A stretch of 64,000 nt of DNA from positions 1 through 64,000 of the forward strand of contig NZ_CAJHCR010000007.1 in the NCBI RefSeq assembly GCF_904848585.1, written 5' to 3'. Below are positions 6,954 through 16,912 of this stretch, piece after piece. The notes under the pieces are model-generated. The model searched no databases and was not told the origin of the DNA. It saw only the letters and a list, made by a program, of their open reading frames with translations. Origin of the DNA: Paraburkholderia kirstenboschensis (lineage in GTDB: Bacteria; Pseudomonadota; Gammaproteobacteria; Burkholderiales; Burkholderiaceae). Both the position numbers and the translations under genes were made by a program. The stretch's first letter is position 1. Every line of letters begins with the position of its first letter.

Positions 6954-9900
6954 TTACTGGATGCGCAACGTCGTCACGCGATCGCTCTTGCCGCCTTCGA
7001 ACGCCTTCGCGTCCGGTTGATACATGCGGAAATAGCGCGCGGGCGGCAATGCAAATGTGCCCGGCAACGCGAAGCGCACCAGTTGCCGCAACACCACTGG
7101 CCGATCGAGCAACGGCACCGGCTGGTGATACGAGAGCTCACCCATTTCATACGATGCAGCGCGCGCGAACGGTTGCGGGCCGCTCTCGCCTTCCTTCTCG
7201 CCAGGCAAGCCCTCGATCGACACGCCCCAACTCGTCGCTTCGACGCTCGCGCCCGGCGGCAGCGGCACATCGAGAAGGCCGTAGTGATAGGCGTTGCCCG
7301 AGCGCGGCGTAAGCGCGACTTCGTCTACGTACAGCGCATTGCTGTCGATCGCATCGCCCGACTTCACGAGGCGCGCTGTGAACGCGGAGCGTCCCACATT
7401 GCTGTCGCCCGCGCCCTGCTTTTTCGGATCGGCTTTCACCTCGACCGGTTCGAGCTTGTAGAAGCGGCGCGCGACGCTGATGTTCAAACGGCTGTCTTCG
7501 CTCGTATGACTGCGGAACGAGACGATTGCGCTGACGTCCGTGCGTGCGGCGCCTGCGTCGAGCGTGGACGGCACGCCTGCAGCGGTCCATTTCCACAGTG
7601 GCGTGCCGGTCGGCGTCGCAGCGCGCGTCCAGCCGGCGCCTTGCAGCGACGGCAACGAGGTAGCCGCCACGTCGCCACCGAGCGCCTTGCGCAACCAAAG
7701 CAGCGTCAGTGCCCGGTCGAGCGTCGGGTAATCGGCGCTGCTTTTTGCAAGCAATGCGGATGCATCGACGCTCGCGCCTTCGCCGGACATGGCAAGCAGG
7801 CTTTGAACGAGCGGCGCCGGATCATTGCTCAACGAGGCACGCGCGGCGCTCGATGCAGCATCGAAACCCTCCGGCGTTTGCGCGCCTGTCCCTCGTGCCA
7901 TGTTCGCGATCAACAGCATCGCCATCTGCTTGCCGCGCGGCGAATCGGCCTGCGCGAAGACGATGCTGTCCGGCGCGCCATACGTAGCATTGGCGGCATT
8001 GCGAGCCTGTGCGGCGGCGGTGGCCGCCGCGTCGCTCATCAAGTCGGCGGCCACGCCCGATACAGGCGTCGCGACCGGCAAGCCCATTTGCTGCATGAAC
8101 CACAGCGCCAGCGCGCGATGAAGCAGTGGCTCTTTTGCGCCGGCGTCGCGATAGACCTCCATCGCGTGCTGCCAGTTCGCGGCCGGCAGGCTGATGCCGA
8201 GGCTGCGGCTCGCGAGCCAGTCCGCGTAATACGCGTAGGCCGTAATCAGCGCGCTGCCGCCGGTCGTATCGCCCCACCAGCCGAACGTGCCGCCGACGCC
8301 CGCGAGCATCGCCAGACGCTGCCGCTGATTGCGCAACAGCGCTTCGATTCCCTGCGTCGAACTCGCGTTGTCGCCGCGGCCGATTGCGTCGTGCGCAAGC
8401 GCGAGCGGGATCAAGCGGCTCGACGTCTGTTCGGCGCAGCCATACGGGTAGTCGATCAGATCGTCGGCTACTCGCATGAACTGGCTCGTCGCGCTGCCGA
8501 CGAAACGCACGCTCACTTCCTGTGCGTCTTGCGGCAGATTGAGCGGCTTGCCCGAGCCGTCCAGCGCGACAGTGTTCTGATGAAGATCGAGCCAACCGCT
8601 CGCGTCGAGATGAATCGTGGTCTGCAAGCGGTCCACATCCTTGTCGCCCTTGCGCAAGGTCGCGTTGACCACGCCGGCCTTCAACGCGCCGCTCGGCAGA
8701 CGCAGATAATTCGCGCCGCGCTTAAGCGTGACCTTTTGATTCAATGACAGGCCGCCGCCTTCTACTAGCCACTGCGCGTCCATGTCCGCATCGGTCTGGT
8801 TGAAGGCGATCATGTCGATAGCCGGCTGATCGTTGACGCGGAAATGCGACGGGCCGCTCCACTTCAGATACAGCGCCTTGTCGGAGCGCACGTATGCGGT
8901 TCGCTGGCCGACCATGCCATCGGGCGCGGCCGCGCGCACGGTGATGCGCCAGCGAGCAAGCGAGTCGGGCATCCTGAACGTCATGGTGGCATGACCACTG
9001 GCGTCGGTTTTCAGACTGCCTTCCCACGCGGCCGTATCCTGATCGTCGCGGCGTGGGCGCTCGAGCACTTTCACGCCGCGCTCGTTGTAATTCGCGCGTT
9101 GCGGCCCGCCCGGCGCACCCTTGAGCGGCGAACGCGCAAGGTCGTAAGTGATGAACGACAGACTCGACGACGTCCGCACGTTATTGCGGCGCGGATGATA
9201 GAAAAAGTCGACGATGTTCGGCGCAATCTCCGGCTGCAGCACATAGACCATTTCATCGACCACGCTCACCGTCAGATTCGCCGCCTCCGGTTTGCCGTTC
9301 AACGTGCTGTCGAAATTCAAGGTGACCGTGTCGCCCGGACCGTACACAGGCTTGTCGCTTCTCACGTTCAGTTCGATTTGCGGCTGTGCCACCACGATGC
9401 CCGCGTTCTGGAATGCGTATTCGCCGGCATGCACGTACAGCACCGAGAAGGTCATGTTGGGCGCGAAGTCGTCGCCGACCTTGATACGCGCCTTCCATTG
9501 CGACGGCGTCACGCGTTGCAGTTGCAACCAGTCGCCACCCGCGCTCAGCAGCGCGCGTCGTTCGACGTTGTCGCGTTCGAGCGTCAGCAACGCATCGTCG
9601 ACGGGCAGCGGGAACGTGATCAGCGCTTCCGCCGTGTCGCCGATCTTGTACCGGTCGCGATCGAACACAATCTCGACGCTGCCCGGAATCGCCTTCAGGC
9701 CGTCGCCCGCGACCCAATGGCTGACGGCGGCGAGCAGGTTGCCCGCGTCGTCCTTGACCGACAACATGTACGAACCCGGTTGCTCGAATGGCACCGCGAA
9801 CGACAGCTTGCCGCCAGCACCGTTCGGCACGCTTTTCAACGCGCCTTCGCCGTGCGTCTGCGATTCGAGGCGCGTCCATTCCCATTTCGCCGGCGCATGG

Positions 9901-11753
9901 GCAGCCGGATCGACCGCGGCCAGCGCTTGCAAGTCGAAGCTCACCGATTCCTTCGGCTGCGAAAACGATTTCGACGTAGTCAGCCGGTACGGCGTCGCGC
10001 CGCGCGCGATCAGCACTTCGCGCGTCACTCGCACCTTGTATGCGGCGCCGTCCTGCGCGAACAGCGTCAGCGCATAACGGCTCGGCTCGGTCGCGGCGGG
10101 CAGCGTCAGGCTCGCGTTGCCGTCGCTATCCGTCTTGAGTTCCTGCTGTTCGAGCTTGACCGGGAAGAGCCCCGCATAACGCAGTTCACCGTCGACAATC
10201 GTCACTTTCTGCGCGCGCAGCGTGACCGAAATCTTGCTGTCGCGCACCGGCTTGCCGTCCGGATAGCGCAGCTGGATTTTCCCCTTCAACGGCTCGCCGG
10301 TCGCGTAGTCGGCCTTGTCCATTGAAAGATTGACGTCGAAGTGCGGCTTCACATATTCGGCAACGCGAAACGCGCTGCCATACACATCGCCGTTGTAGTC
10401 GAAGCGCAGCGTGTAGCCGCCGGCGCTTGCGTCGGCGGGCAGCGTGAACGAGGTGTCCGCGCCGGTATCCGAAGCGAAATGCGTCTTCGCCGTTGCGACC
10501 GGCGAGCCGTTCGGATCGAGCACTTCGAGCTTGATGTCGGCCTCGGCAGGCGCCGACGATTGAGTCGCGTTCTGAAACGTGCGGCCGATAAACTTCACAT
10601 GGACCGGATCGCCCGGCCGGTACATCGGCCGGTCCGTCACGGCGTAGATTTTCGTGTTGTAAATCTCGCTGTCGTAATAGAAATTCTCCGAGACGAACAC
10701 GCCGCCCTGCGGATCGACGCCGAGCACATAGCTGCGCTCAGGACTCACGTGTTGCAGCACGAGCGCGCCGTCGTTGCCCGTAGTGCCGCTTTGCAACACG
10801 CCTACGCCGTCGGTCCAGTTCACTTCCGTGTTGACGACCGGCTTGCCGTTATCGCGCCGCGTGGTCCACACCAGCATTCCACTCGATGCCGCTTTCACGA
10901 CCGCCACCGTGTCCGACACGAACAACAACGTATGCGCGCGATAGTTGCCGATCACCGCCTCGACGATATAGAGCCCCGGCGGCAGCTTGCCGACCGGGAT
11001 CATCACGTTGCCGGCGCTTGCCTCGATGAAGTTACTGCTGCTGCCCGCGAGGTTCACGCCCTTGGGCGGCTCGATCACTTTCGCGTCCCAGATCGGATAG
11101 CGAAAACGCGCGACTATGTCGTAGCCCTTCAGCGGGGCGAACTGCGAGTTCTGCTCGAATTGCGTCTGCTTGCCGGTCTGTTCGCCGAGCTTGAATTGCG
11201 GCGCGGCCTCCGTTGCCTTGCTGCGGGTGGCGAACGAGAGCACGCGTTGCCATGCACGGCGCGCCTCGGTGAACCAGCGGTCCCACAGATAAGCAAGCGT
11301 GTTCGCGAGGCCTTCGCCCTGATAATTCGGCGCGACATTCAGCCGATGCAGATTCTTCTGTGCCTTAAGAAACTCGAGCGGCTTGGGTACCCGATATACG
11401 ACGATGTCCGCGCCGCCATAAGCCTGCAACGCGTCCTTGAAATCGCGGCCGGGCGCCTCCAGCCGGACCTGCGCGAGCTGATTGCTGCCGAAGCTCGCGT
11501 CCGACAATAGGAAGAACGGTTGACCGTCCACTTTCTGCGAGCTGAAGTTGCTCGACGGCGCCGGATTGAGCGTCGGATTCGCGGCGATGCTGGCATCCGC
11601 TGATGCGGCCGACGCCTCCTCGCCTGCGTGCGCGGCCCCGCTTGCTGTGACCAGCGTAATGGCCACGAACAGCGCGGCCACCGTGAAGGCCGCGCGACCG
11701 CGCGCATGGTTCAACCATTTGCAAGTGGCGATGACAGAGCTCATTCGGGTCAT
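6954..11753 (-). CDS. yfaS: Bacterial alpha-2-macroglobulin (YfaS/MagD type) with CAEQ thioester motif
   Basis: An envelope protein of about 1,599 aa. Alpha-2-macroglobulins trap proteases by covalent and conformational capture. Visible features: signal peptide (hydrophobic run ending GAAHA), MG domains, the MG2 segment VTDRPMYRPGDPVHVKFIG, a second PVYGPGDTVTLNF, the A2M-family block WEGSLKTDASGHATMTFRMPD, and the thioester YPYGCAEQ (Cys about 1106) followed by a helical TED. It lacks an obvious lipobox. The start was placed at 11753, where ATG overlaps the upstream stop (ATGA) and the signal peptide follows directly; the longer open frame to 11831 overlaps yfaT. Neighbours mark it as the yfa/mag class rather than the PbpC-linked YfhM class. 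Confidence 0.93.
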   Translation of the reverse strand: MTRMSSVIATCKWLNHARGRAAFTVAALFVAITLVTASGAAHAGEEASAASADASIAANPTLNPAPSSNFSSQKVDGQPFFLLSDASFGSNQLAQVRLEAPGRDFKDALQAYGGADIVVYRVPKPLEFLKAQKNLHRLNVAPNYQGEGLANTLAYLWDRWFTEARRAWQRVLSFATRSKATEAAPQFKLGEQTGKQTQFEQNSQFAPLKGYDIVARFRYPIWDAKVIEPPKGVNLAGSSSNFIEASAGNVMIPVGKLPPGLYIVEAVIGNYRAHTLLFVSDTVAVVKAASSGMLVWTTRRDNGKPVVNTEVNWTDGVGVLQSGTTGNDGALVLQHVSPERSYVLGVDPQGGVFVSENFYYDSEIYNTKIYAVTDRPMYRPGDPVHVKFIGRTFQNATQSSAPAEADIKLEVLDPNGSPVATAKTHFASDTGADTSFTLPADASAGGYTLRFDYNGDVYGSAFRVAEYVKPHFDVNLSMDKADYATGEPLKGKIQLRYPDGKPVRDSKISVTLRAQKVTIVDGELRYAGLFPVKLEQQELKTDSDGNASLTLPAATEPSRYALTLFAQDGAAYKVRVTREVLIARGATPYRLTTSKSFSQPKESVSFDLQALAAVDPAAHAPAKWEWTRLESQTHGEGALKSVPNGAGGKLSFAVPFEQPGSYMLSVKDDAGNLLAAVSHWVAGDGLKAIPGSVEIVFDRDRYKIGDTAEALITFPLPVDDALLTLERDNVERRALLSAGGDWLQLQRVTPSQWKARIKVGDDFAPNMTFSVLYVHAGEYAFQNAGIVVAQPQIELNVRSDKPVYGPGDTVTLNFDSTLNGKPEAANLTVSVVDEMVYVLQPEIAPNIVDFFYHPRRNNVRTSSSLSFITYDLARSPLKGAPGGPQRANYNERGVKVLERPRRDDQDTAAWEGSLKTDASGHATMTFRMPDSLARWRITVRAAAPDGMVGQRTAYVRSDKALYLKWSGPSHFRVNDQPAIDMIAFNQTDADMDAQWLVEGGGLSLNQKVTLKRGANYLRLPSGALKAGVVNATLRKGDKDVDRLQTTIHLDASGWLDLHQNTVALDGSGKPLNLPQDAQEVSVRFVGSATSQFMRVADDLIDYPYGCAEQTSSRLIPLALAHDAIGRGDNASSTQGIEALLRNQRQRLAMLAGVGGTFGWWGDTTGGSALITAYAYYADWLASRSLGISLPAANWQHAMEVYRDAGAKEPLLHRALALWFMQQMGLPVATPVSGVAADLMSDAAATAAAQARNAANATYGAPDSIVFAQADSPRGKQMAMLLIANMARGTGAQTPEGFDAASSAARASLSNDPAPLVQSLLAMSGEGASVDASALLAKSSADYPTLDRALTLLWLRKALGGDVAATSLPSLQGAGWTRAATPTGTPLWKWTAAGVPSTLDAGAARTDVSAIVSFRSHTSEDSRLNISVARRFYKLEPVEVKADPKKQGAGDSNVGRSAFTARLVKSGDAIDSNALYVDEVALTPRSGNAYHYGLLDVPLPPGASVEATSWGVSIEGLPGEKEGESGPQPFARAASYEMGELSYHQPVPLLDRPVVLRQLVRFALPGTFALPPARYFRMYQPDAKAFEGGKSDRVTTLRIQ

Positions 11754-12589
11754 GGTGTCAAAAAGTCCAAACGAAACACGCCGACAAAATTCGGATTGCC
11801 GTCGAGCGGCTGCCAGCGGGAATCTTTCCATTGCATCAGGTCGGAAACGGCGACCGCGCGCAGACCGGTATCGGTCGGCGTAACGGTGCCTGTGTGATAA
11901 GCGATGTAGCGATCGAGCCAGATCATCAGATGCTGGTCGTCGCCCTGGTCGAAGAACAGCAGGTCGCCGGGCAGCGCCTGGTTGACGTCTTTCGAAACGA
12001 AGCGGCTATTGCGTTGAATCAGCGCGATGGCCGACGCGTATGCGCCAGTGGAGCCGTCGAGCTGCGTCCAGCGATTCGCGATCATGCGCTGCGCCGCGGA
12101 CAACTGCAGTTCGGGCGGCAGGCTGCTCGTGTCGGCAAGGCCGGTCATGCCGTTGGCGTGCAGCCATTTGCTGTCGTGTGCTCGCAGCGTCTCGCCGACG
12201 GCAAAACGCACGAGCCCCGCGCAATCGCGTTGCGTCCAGCGCGGCGTTGGGCCGCGGCGCATCTGCTGGTCGACGATACGCGTGAACCACGCGCGAAACA
12301 CAGCAGATTGCTGCACGGTTAGCGCGTCGGACTCGGGACCTGCTGTGCTTGGGCTCAGCGCGTGGGCATAGGGCGCGACGCTGACTGCTGCAAATATCGC
12401 GGCCGTGCGTAACAGCCATGCGCGACGTGAGGCCGCGACAAAGCTTGAAGTAGCGGCGGCTGCGCACACGGGATACGCGACTTGCTCCGCGCGGAGTTGG
12501 GACGCTGCGTGCCCACTGTCTCTCGCGAGCGCGCGCCGAGGCGCCTGGCGAGGCGCGCGCACCGCGCCGGCTAAGCGAAGGCGGCGCAT
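11750..12589 (-). CDS. yfaT: YfaT-like DUF1175 protein, NlpC/P60-like
   Basis: A 279-aa protein with a long, Arg-rich N-terminus and a hydrophobic export segment at about residues 57-77. It matches E. coli YfaT (DUF1175) by operon position and content. RDCAGLVRFA (Cys123) and PGDLLFFDQGDDQHLMIW (His220) follow the Cys/His layout of NlpC/P60 peptidoglycan endopeptidases, with a further His at 232. That relation is my reading of the motifs. Its start overlaps the preceding stop by one base (TAATG), and its own stop overlaps the yfaS start (ATGA), so all three are translationally coupled. The N-terminus is longer than the roughly 200-aa E. coli protein and an internal start is possible. Confidence 0.82.
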   Translation of the reverse strand: MRRLRLAGAVRAPRQAPRRALARDSGHAASQLRAEQVAYPVCAAAATSSFVAASRRAWLLRTAAIFAAVSVAPYAHALSPSTAGPESDALTVQQSAVFRAWFTRIVDQQMRRGPTPRWTQRDCAGLVRFAVGETLRAHDSKWLHANGMTGLADTSSLPPELQLSAAQRMIANRWTQLDGSTGAYASAIALIQRNSRFVSKDVNQALPGDLLFFDQGDDQHLMIWLDRYIAYHTGTVTPTDTGLRAVAVSDLMQWKDSRWQPLDGNPNFVGVFRLDFLTP

Positions 12590-14382
12590 TAATCGCCCTC
12601 TGTGCCTGGCTGGTCTGCGGACGCTTGCGACGAGTCGTTATCCGGACCCGCATCGCCTTTCGCGCGATCGAACCACCACTCCACCGGCACCCAGCCGGTC
12701 GAGCCCGGCAAGGTCTGCGGCAGCGTCAACGAAACGGCTGGATAGTGTGCGAGCGCGCGCAGCTTTGGTGTGAGATGCGCGCGCGAGGCGTTGCGGAACA
12801 CGGCCTCCTGATCGGCGGGCAAGGCGGCGCCGGCCTCCCGCTCGATCAGTGCCGCAGCGGACGAAGGCGTCAGCGTCAGAATGGTGCGCGGCAAACGTTC
12901 GGGAGCAAGCGTGTCTGCAAGCGCGGGGTAACGCTTGTCGAGCACTGCCAGCGTGTCGTCGACGAGACGTGAGTCGGGCGAGAAGATCAGATAGCCGTGC
13001 GCGAGCGCGAGCGTCACCGGGAAATAGCGCTCTGCCGATAGCTGCGACGCGAACGACGCCTTGCTGCTCGACGCCGTTCCCGAACGCGCGCTGACTGGCC
13101 GCTGCCAGACGGTGACGTCGGCGCCCTGTTCGCGCCTCGTGACCGGCAAACGGCGATAGGCAGTGTCGTCGCCGTCCGTCTTCGCGGCCTTCGCTTCATA
13201 TGCGCCGATCACGTCGCCGAACGTTTTGTCGAGGGCGGTCTTTAGCGTAGCGATCGAGGCCGCGTCCTGTACCTTATCCTGCGTTTTGACTCGAGCGATG
13301 AAAACCGGCGCAACCAGCGTGGATTTCGCATACCAGCACACCGCTGCGGGCCCCGTCAGACGATCGCCGATTGCCCCGGCGGCGTCCGAACCATCCGCCA
13401 CCTTGCCAAGCAATGCCGACGCCTCCTTCCAGTCGGCGGGCAAGCTCGTGCACGCCGCGGCGTTTGCCGGCAATGCGCGCCACAAGGCCGCGCTGTTCCA
13501 CTGCTGCGGCAGCTTGCCCGGCTCGATCAAGGCCGAGGTCCGCCAGCTCGCCGCCGCGCTGCCATTCGGCGAGAAGTCGAAACGCAGTGCGTCGATGCCC
13601 GAAAAGAACGCCTGATAACCGAACGACAGGTAATTCGCCGACACCACGAGACGATGCCCCTTCGGCGCCTCTCCCGGTGCATCCAGTTGATATGCGCGTG
13701 CGGCGTCGTCATGACCGGACGACAGCATGTCGGACACAGCATCGGCGCGTTCGCCCAGCAGGCCACCCTTTTCGTCGAGCAGAACGCCAGGTGCGGACAG
13801 CACGACGAGGCGATCGTCTTTCGTCGCGAACAGCAGCGTTCGGCCAACTGCCAGCTTCAGCGCATAGACCGGCACATCGCCGGAGAGTTTGGCGACCTGA
13901 CTGAGTTGCGCGTCGCTTGCGGCAACGTTGCCCAAGCCCTGCAACAGCTTGGCAAGACCGTTGCGGCGCATCGACATGATCCAATAGCTGAGGCGGCCAT
14001 CCGGTGAACGCCAGAGCAACACGTGCGCGGGTTCGTCGAACACGCGGTGGATCAGTTCGTCGCGCCAGTCAAGTTGATGTTCGAACGCGAGTCGCCGCAA
14101 AGCACCTTCGGCGGAAAGCCGCGTATTCGGCGATTCGTAATAGTCGACGAAGTCTTGCGTGAGCACGTCGTGAAGCAGCGGCACGCGCAGCATGTCGCGC
14201 GGCAAACGCGCCAGCGCTTCGCTGTCGATCACCGCGTCGGGATGATGAATATCCAGAACGACTTCGCCCGCATTGGTCGCCTTGCGATGCGCGAACGGAC
14301 GCCACACGGCCTGAATGACGATGCCGGCCACGATCAGAAGTGCGGCCACGAGGATTGCAATCTTTTTACGCGACATCTTCAT
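12589..14382 (-). CDS. yfaA: YfaA-like DUF2138 protein, first gene of the alpha-2-macroglobulin operon
   Basis: A 597-aa protein with an N-terminal transmembrane/signal anchor (residues ~7-26, IAILVAALLIVAGIVIQAVW) and a large periplasmic part. It matches DUF2138/YfaA by length, anchor and position at the head of a yfaA-T-S-Q-P operon. No catalytic motif was recognised and the function is unknown. The start at 14382 has no strong ribosome binding site; a second ATG two codons later is equally possible. The promoter must lie in 14383-14916. Confidence 0.82.
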   Translation of the reverse strand: MKMSRKKIAILVAALLIVAGIVIQAVWRPFAHRKATNAGEVVLDIHHPDAVIDSEALARLPRDMLRVPLLHDVLTQDFVDYYESPNTRLSAEGALRRLAFEHQLDWRDELIHRVFDEPAHVLLWRSPDGRLSYWIMSMRRNGLAKLLQGLGNVAASDAQLSQVAKLSGDVPVYALKLAVGRTLLFATKDDRLVVLSAPGVLLDEKGGLLGERADAVSDMLSSGHDDAARAYQLDAPGEAPKGHRLVVSANYLSFGYQAFFSGIDALRFDFSPNGSAAASWRTSALIEPGKLPQQWNSAALWRALPANAAACTSLPADWKEASALLGKVADGSDAAGAIGDRLTGPAAVCWYAKSTLVAPVFIARVKTQDKVQDAASIATLKTALDKTFGDVIGAYEAKAAKTDGDDTAYRRLPVTRREQGADVTVWQRPVSARSGTASSSKASFASQLSAERYFPVTLALAHGYLIFSPDSRLVDDTLAVLDKRYPALADTLAPERLPRTILTLTPSSAAALIEREAGAALPADQEAVFRNASRAHLTPKLRALAHYPAVSLTLPQTLPGSTGWVPVEWWFDRAKGDAGPDNDSSQASADQPGTEGD

Positions 14383-14916
14383 CTGAGTTTTTCTGGTTCG
14401 ATGCGACGATATTAACGTTGATGCCAGCCGGATTAAGCCGCCGTGAGCGATCGCTGAAGGCAGCGATGATAACCGATATTTTTAACAGCAGACCACCCCA
14501 CATTGCATTTAACAATCCGCGATGTTTCAAGCGTTCGGCGACAAAGAGTTTGCACTTGATTAATGCGTCGGAAAAGGCTAGAGATTTTTCCCGAAATCAC
14601 CGCGGCTAAAAGGTCATTCGTTCAGGCGCTATGCCGCTGAGCGCCTGTGGGTGCGGGCTGCCGCTTAACTACATGCCACTTGCGAGCCAAGTGCGAGCGG
14701 CGCCCCGATCACCTCATGCAGGTAAGCAGCAATGCATTATGCGCATAAACGACCGTGATCCTGCGAAGTCGCCGGTTAATGCGGGACTTGCTCCTACACA
14801 TTCAGAGAAATATCACTTTGATTCCCACGCTGAAACCTTCAGACGACCGGGCTTTTCATCGCGTGCGGGTTGAGGTTTCAGCTATTTATAATGGTTGACG
14901 CCTTGCGTTCGTGAAA
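14383..14916. other. Intergenic region upstream of the yfaA operon
   Basis: This 534-bp stretch lies between the yfaA start and the end of the MaoC-type gene, both on the minus strand. It is less GC-rich near 14400-14600. It should hold the operon promoter, but no convincing -10/-35 pair, RNA gene or repeat was recognised. The open frames in it lack ribosome binding sites and family features. Confidence 0.4.
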
Positions 14917-15759
14917 TTACTCAATCCCAGCTGTCGCTCGCATCGTCAAATAGCCTTCATGATCTTTTGCCCATAAGTCGATGGTTTTTCCATCCGCCGA
15001 GGGCGCGCCGCATACTTTGAAAGTGTGGTCCGCAAACGTCGGACGAAGCGCCTTGAAGGCAAAGCTCTGCAGCGTTGCGTCGGGTCGCTCGCGGCGCACG
15101 AGATCGAGCAGCAGCGTGGCAATCAACGGGCCGTGGACGACGAGGCCAGGATAAGCCTCGACTTGCGTCGCATACGGATAGTCGTAGTGAATGCGATGGC
15201 TGTTGAAGGTCAGCGCCGAATAGCGAAACAGCATGACGGGGTTGGCGTCGATAGTGCGGCTCCAACTCTCGCCCTGCGGCGCGAGTTGCGGCTGCTGAGG
15301 CCGCGTGTCTGCTTGCGGTGCGTCGCGGTAGACGATGTCGTGCTCTTCTTCGAGCTTCAGTTCTCCGCCGGCTTCAATCGAGTGCTGCACCGTGACGAAC
15401 ACGAGGCGCCCCGAGCGGCCTGTCTTGTCTTCAATGTTTGCAATCGTCGACGTACGCGTGGCGCGCTCACCCATCTTCAGCGGCGCATGAAAAGTAACGC
15501 GCCCGCCGGCCCACATGCGGCGAGGCAGCGGCACCGGCGGCAGAAAATCGCCGCGCTTCGGATGACCATCCGGGCCGGCTTCGGACATCGGCGCGATCGG
15601 CAAGAAGTAGAGCCAGTGCCACAGGGGCGGAACGGTGTCGCCGCTTTGCTCGCGATCCAGCGTCGCGGCGAGAGCCGCGAGCGGAAAGGCGGTAATGTGA
15701 TCTTCGGCGACTTGCTGGGTGCCGAGCCAATCATCGAGTTTCTTGTGGGAATCGGACAT
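14917..15759 (-). CDS. MaoC/hot-dog acyl-CoA hydratase, 3-methylfumaryl-CoA (mesaconyl-CoA) hydratase-like
   Basis: A 280-aa protein made of an N-terminal FAS1A-like hot-dog half and a C-terminal MaoC-like half. The C-terminal catalytic block reads YSALTFNSHRIHYD and GLVVHGPLIATLL, with Asp/His hydratase residues. Length and motifs resemble 3-methylfumaryl-CoA hydratases, which hydrate branched C4-C5 enoyl-CoA esters. The substrate here is not determined by context, since no CoA-transferase or lyase neighbour is present. The start at 15759 follows GGAGGC with 8-nt spacing; the open frame extends 71 codons further upstream without support. Confidence 0.75.
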   Translation of the reverse strand: MSDSHKKLDDWLGTQQVAEDHITAFPLAALAATLDREQSGDTVPPLWHWLYFLPIAPMSEAGPDGHPKRGDFLPPVPLPRRMWAGGRVTFHAPLKMGERATRTSTIANIEDKTGRSGRLVFVTVQHSIEAGGELKLEEEHDIVYRDAPQADTRPQQPQLAPQGESWSRTIDANPVMLFRYSALTFNSHRIHYDYPYATQVEAYPGLVVHGPLIATLLLDLVRRERPDATLQSFAFKALRPTFADHTFKVCGAPSADGKTIDLWAKDHEGYLTMRATAGIE

Positions 15760-16004
15760 GGGCAAAGCCTCCGGTGGAGCGACGAATTGACAGTACCTAC
15801 TATGAACGACGCGACGCGCTTCGCAAAGCTTATCGTTGCGCTCGGTGGCTCTACGTTGCTTGGACCTGATCGTTCTGCGGGACGCATCGCCGCTTATTTC
15901 GCACGTCTTCGAACCGGGGAATTGCAGCGCAAGAGTCGGAGTGCGCGGCCCGAAAGACGCGCTTACACTCAATCATCGTTCGGAAATCGCTGAGGGAGAC
16001 TCTC

Positions 16005-16832
16005 ATGAATACGGTGGCGAAAGATGCCCGCGCGCAATCGCCGGAACAGAATCGCAACACTGAGTTGAAGCCGTCGCAGAACCGCACTCATGCGAGTTCG
16101 CTGACGGCGCGCATCGAGGCGACTGATTGGTTCAACGTGGAAGAAGAGCTGAACAGCTATGGCTGCGCGATGCTAGGCGGGCTGTTAAGCGGGCGCGAAT
16201 GCGATGCCCTTACTGCGCTATATCCGAGAGAGGACTTGTACCGCAGCCGCGTGGTGATGGCGCGGCATGGCTTCGGCCGTGGTGAATACAAATATTTCGC
16301 TTATCCGTTGCCGCCGTTGATCGGACAGTTGCGCCGCGAGTTGTATCCGCATCTCGTGCCGGTGGCGAATCGCTGGAACGAGGTGATGGGCATCGACATC
16401 CGCTATCCGGCCGGACACGCGGAGTTTATCGAGCGCTGCCACGCTGCGGGCCAGACCCGCCCGACACCGCTGATGCTCCAGTACGTGACCGACGACTACA
16501 ACTGTCTGCATCAGGATCTTTACGGCGAGCACGTGTTTCCGCTACAGGTCGCCATTTTGCTGTCGGAACCCGGTGAAGATTTCACCGGCGGCGAATTCGT
16601 CATGACCGAGCAGCGTCCGCGGATGCAATCACGCACGGAAGTCGTGCCGCTGCGCAAGGGAGACGCCGTGGTGTTCGCGGTTCATCATCGGCCGGTGCAA
16701 GGCACGCGCGGTGCATATCGCGTGAATTTGCGGCACGGGGTGAGCCGTTTGAGGTCGGGACAACGGCATACGCTGGGAGTTATTTTTCATGATGCGATGG
16801 CGCCGTCCTCCGAAGGCGTCGCCAACACGTAG
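16005..16832 (+). CDS. 2OG-Fe(II) oxygenase family protein
   Basis: A 275-aa cytosolic dioxygenase of the Fe(II)/2-oxoglutarate family, related to prolyl-hydroxylase-like proteins. The iron-binding HxD is in NCLHQDLYGE, followed by the double-stranded beta-helix core PLQVAILLSEPGEDFTGGEF. The distal His and the 2OG-binding Arg are in RVNLRHGVSRLRSGQRHTLG. The first ~35 residues are polar and probably disordered. GGGAGA precedes ATG. Substrate is unknown. It is divergent from the hydratase at 14917-15759 across a 245-bp promoter region. Confidence 0.85.
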   Translation: MNTVAKDARAQSPEQNRNTELKPSQNRTHASSLTARIEATDWFNVEEELNSYGCAMLGGLLSGRECDALTALYPREDLYRSRVVMARHGFGRGEYKYFAYPLPPLIGQLRRELYPHLVPVANRWNEVMGIDIRYPAGHAEFIERCHAAGQTRPTPLMLQYVTDDYNCLHQDLYGEHVFPLQVAILLSEPGEDFTGGEFVMTEQRPRMQSRTEVVPLRKGDAVVFAVHHRPVQGTRGAYRVNLRHGVSRLRSGQRHTLGVIFHDAMAPSSEGVANT

Positions 16833-16912
16833 TTTTGAACACGCTCGCACTCGGCCTTAATGACAGGGCCGACTCTTCGAACCGGGCACCGCAAGGCGTT
16901 TGTTCCTGAGAC

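Noticed and set aside
8844..10325. Long plus-strand open frame (493 aa) opposite yfaS
   Set aside because: It is rich in Arg/His with no family features and lies entirely antisense to a well-supported alpha-2-macroglobulin gene; high-GC antisense frames are expected.
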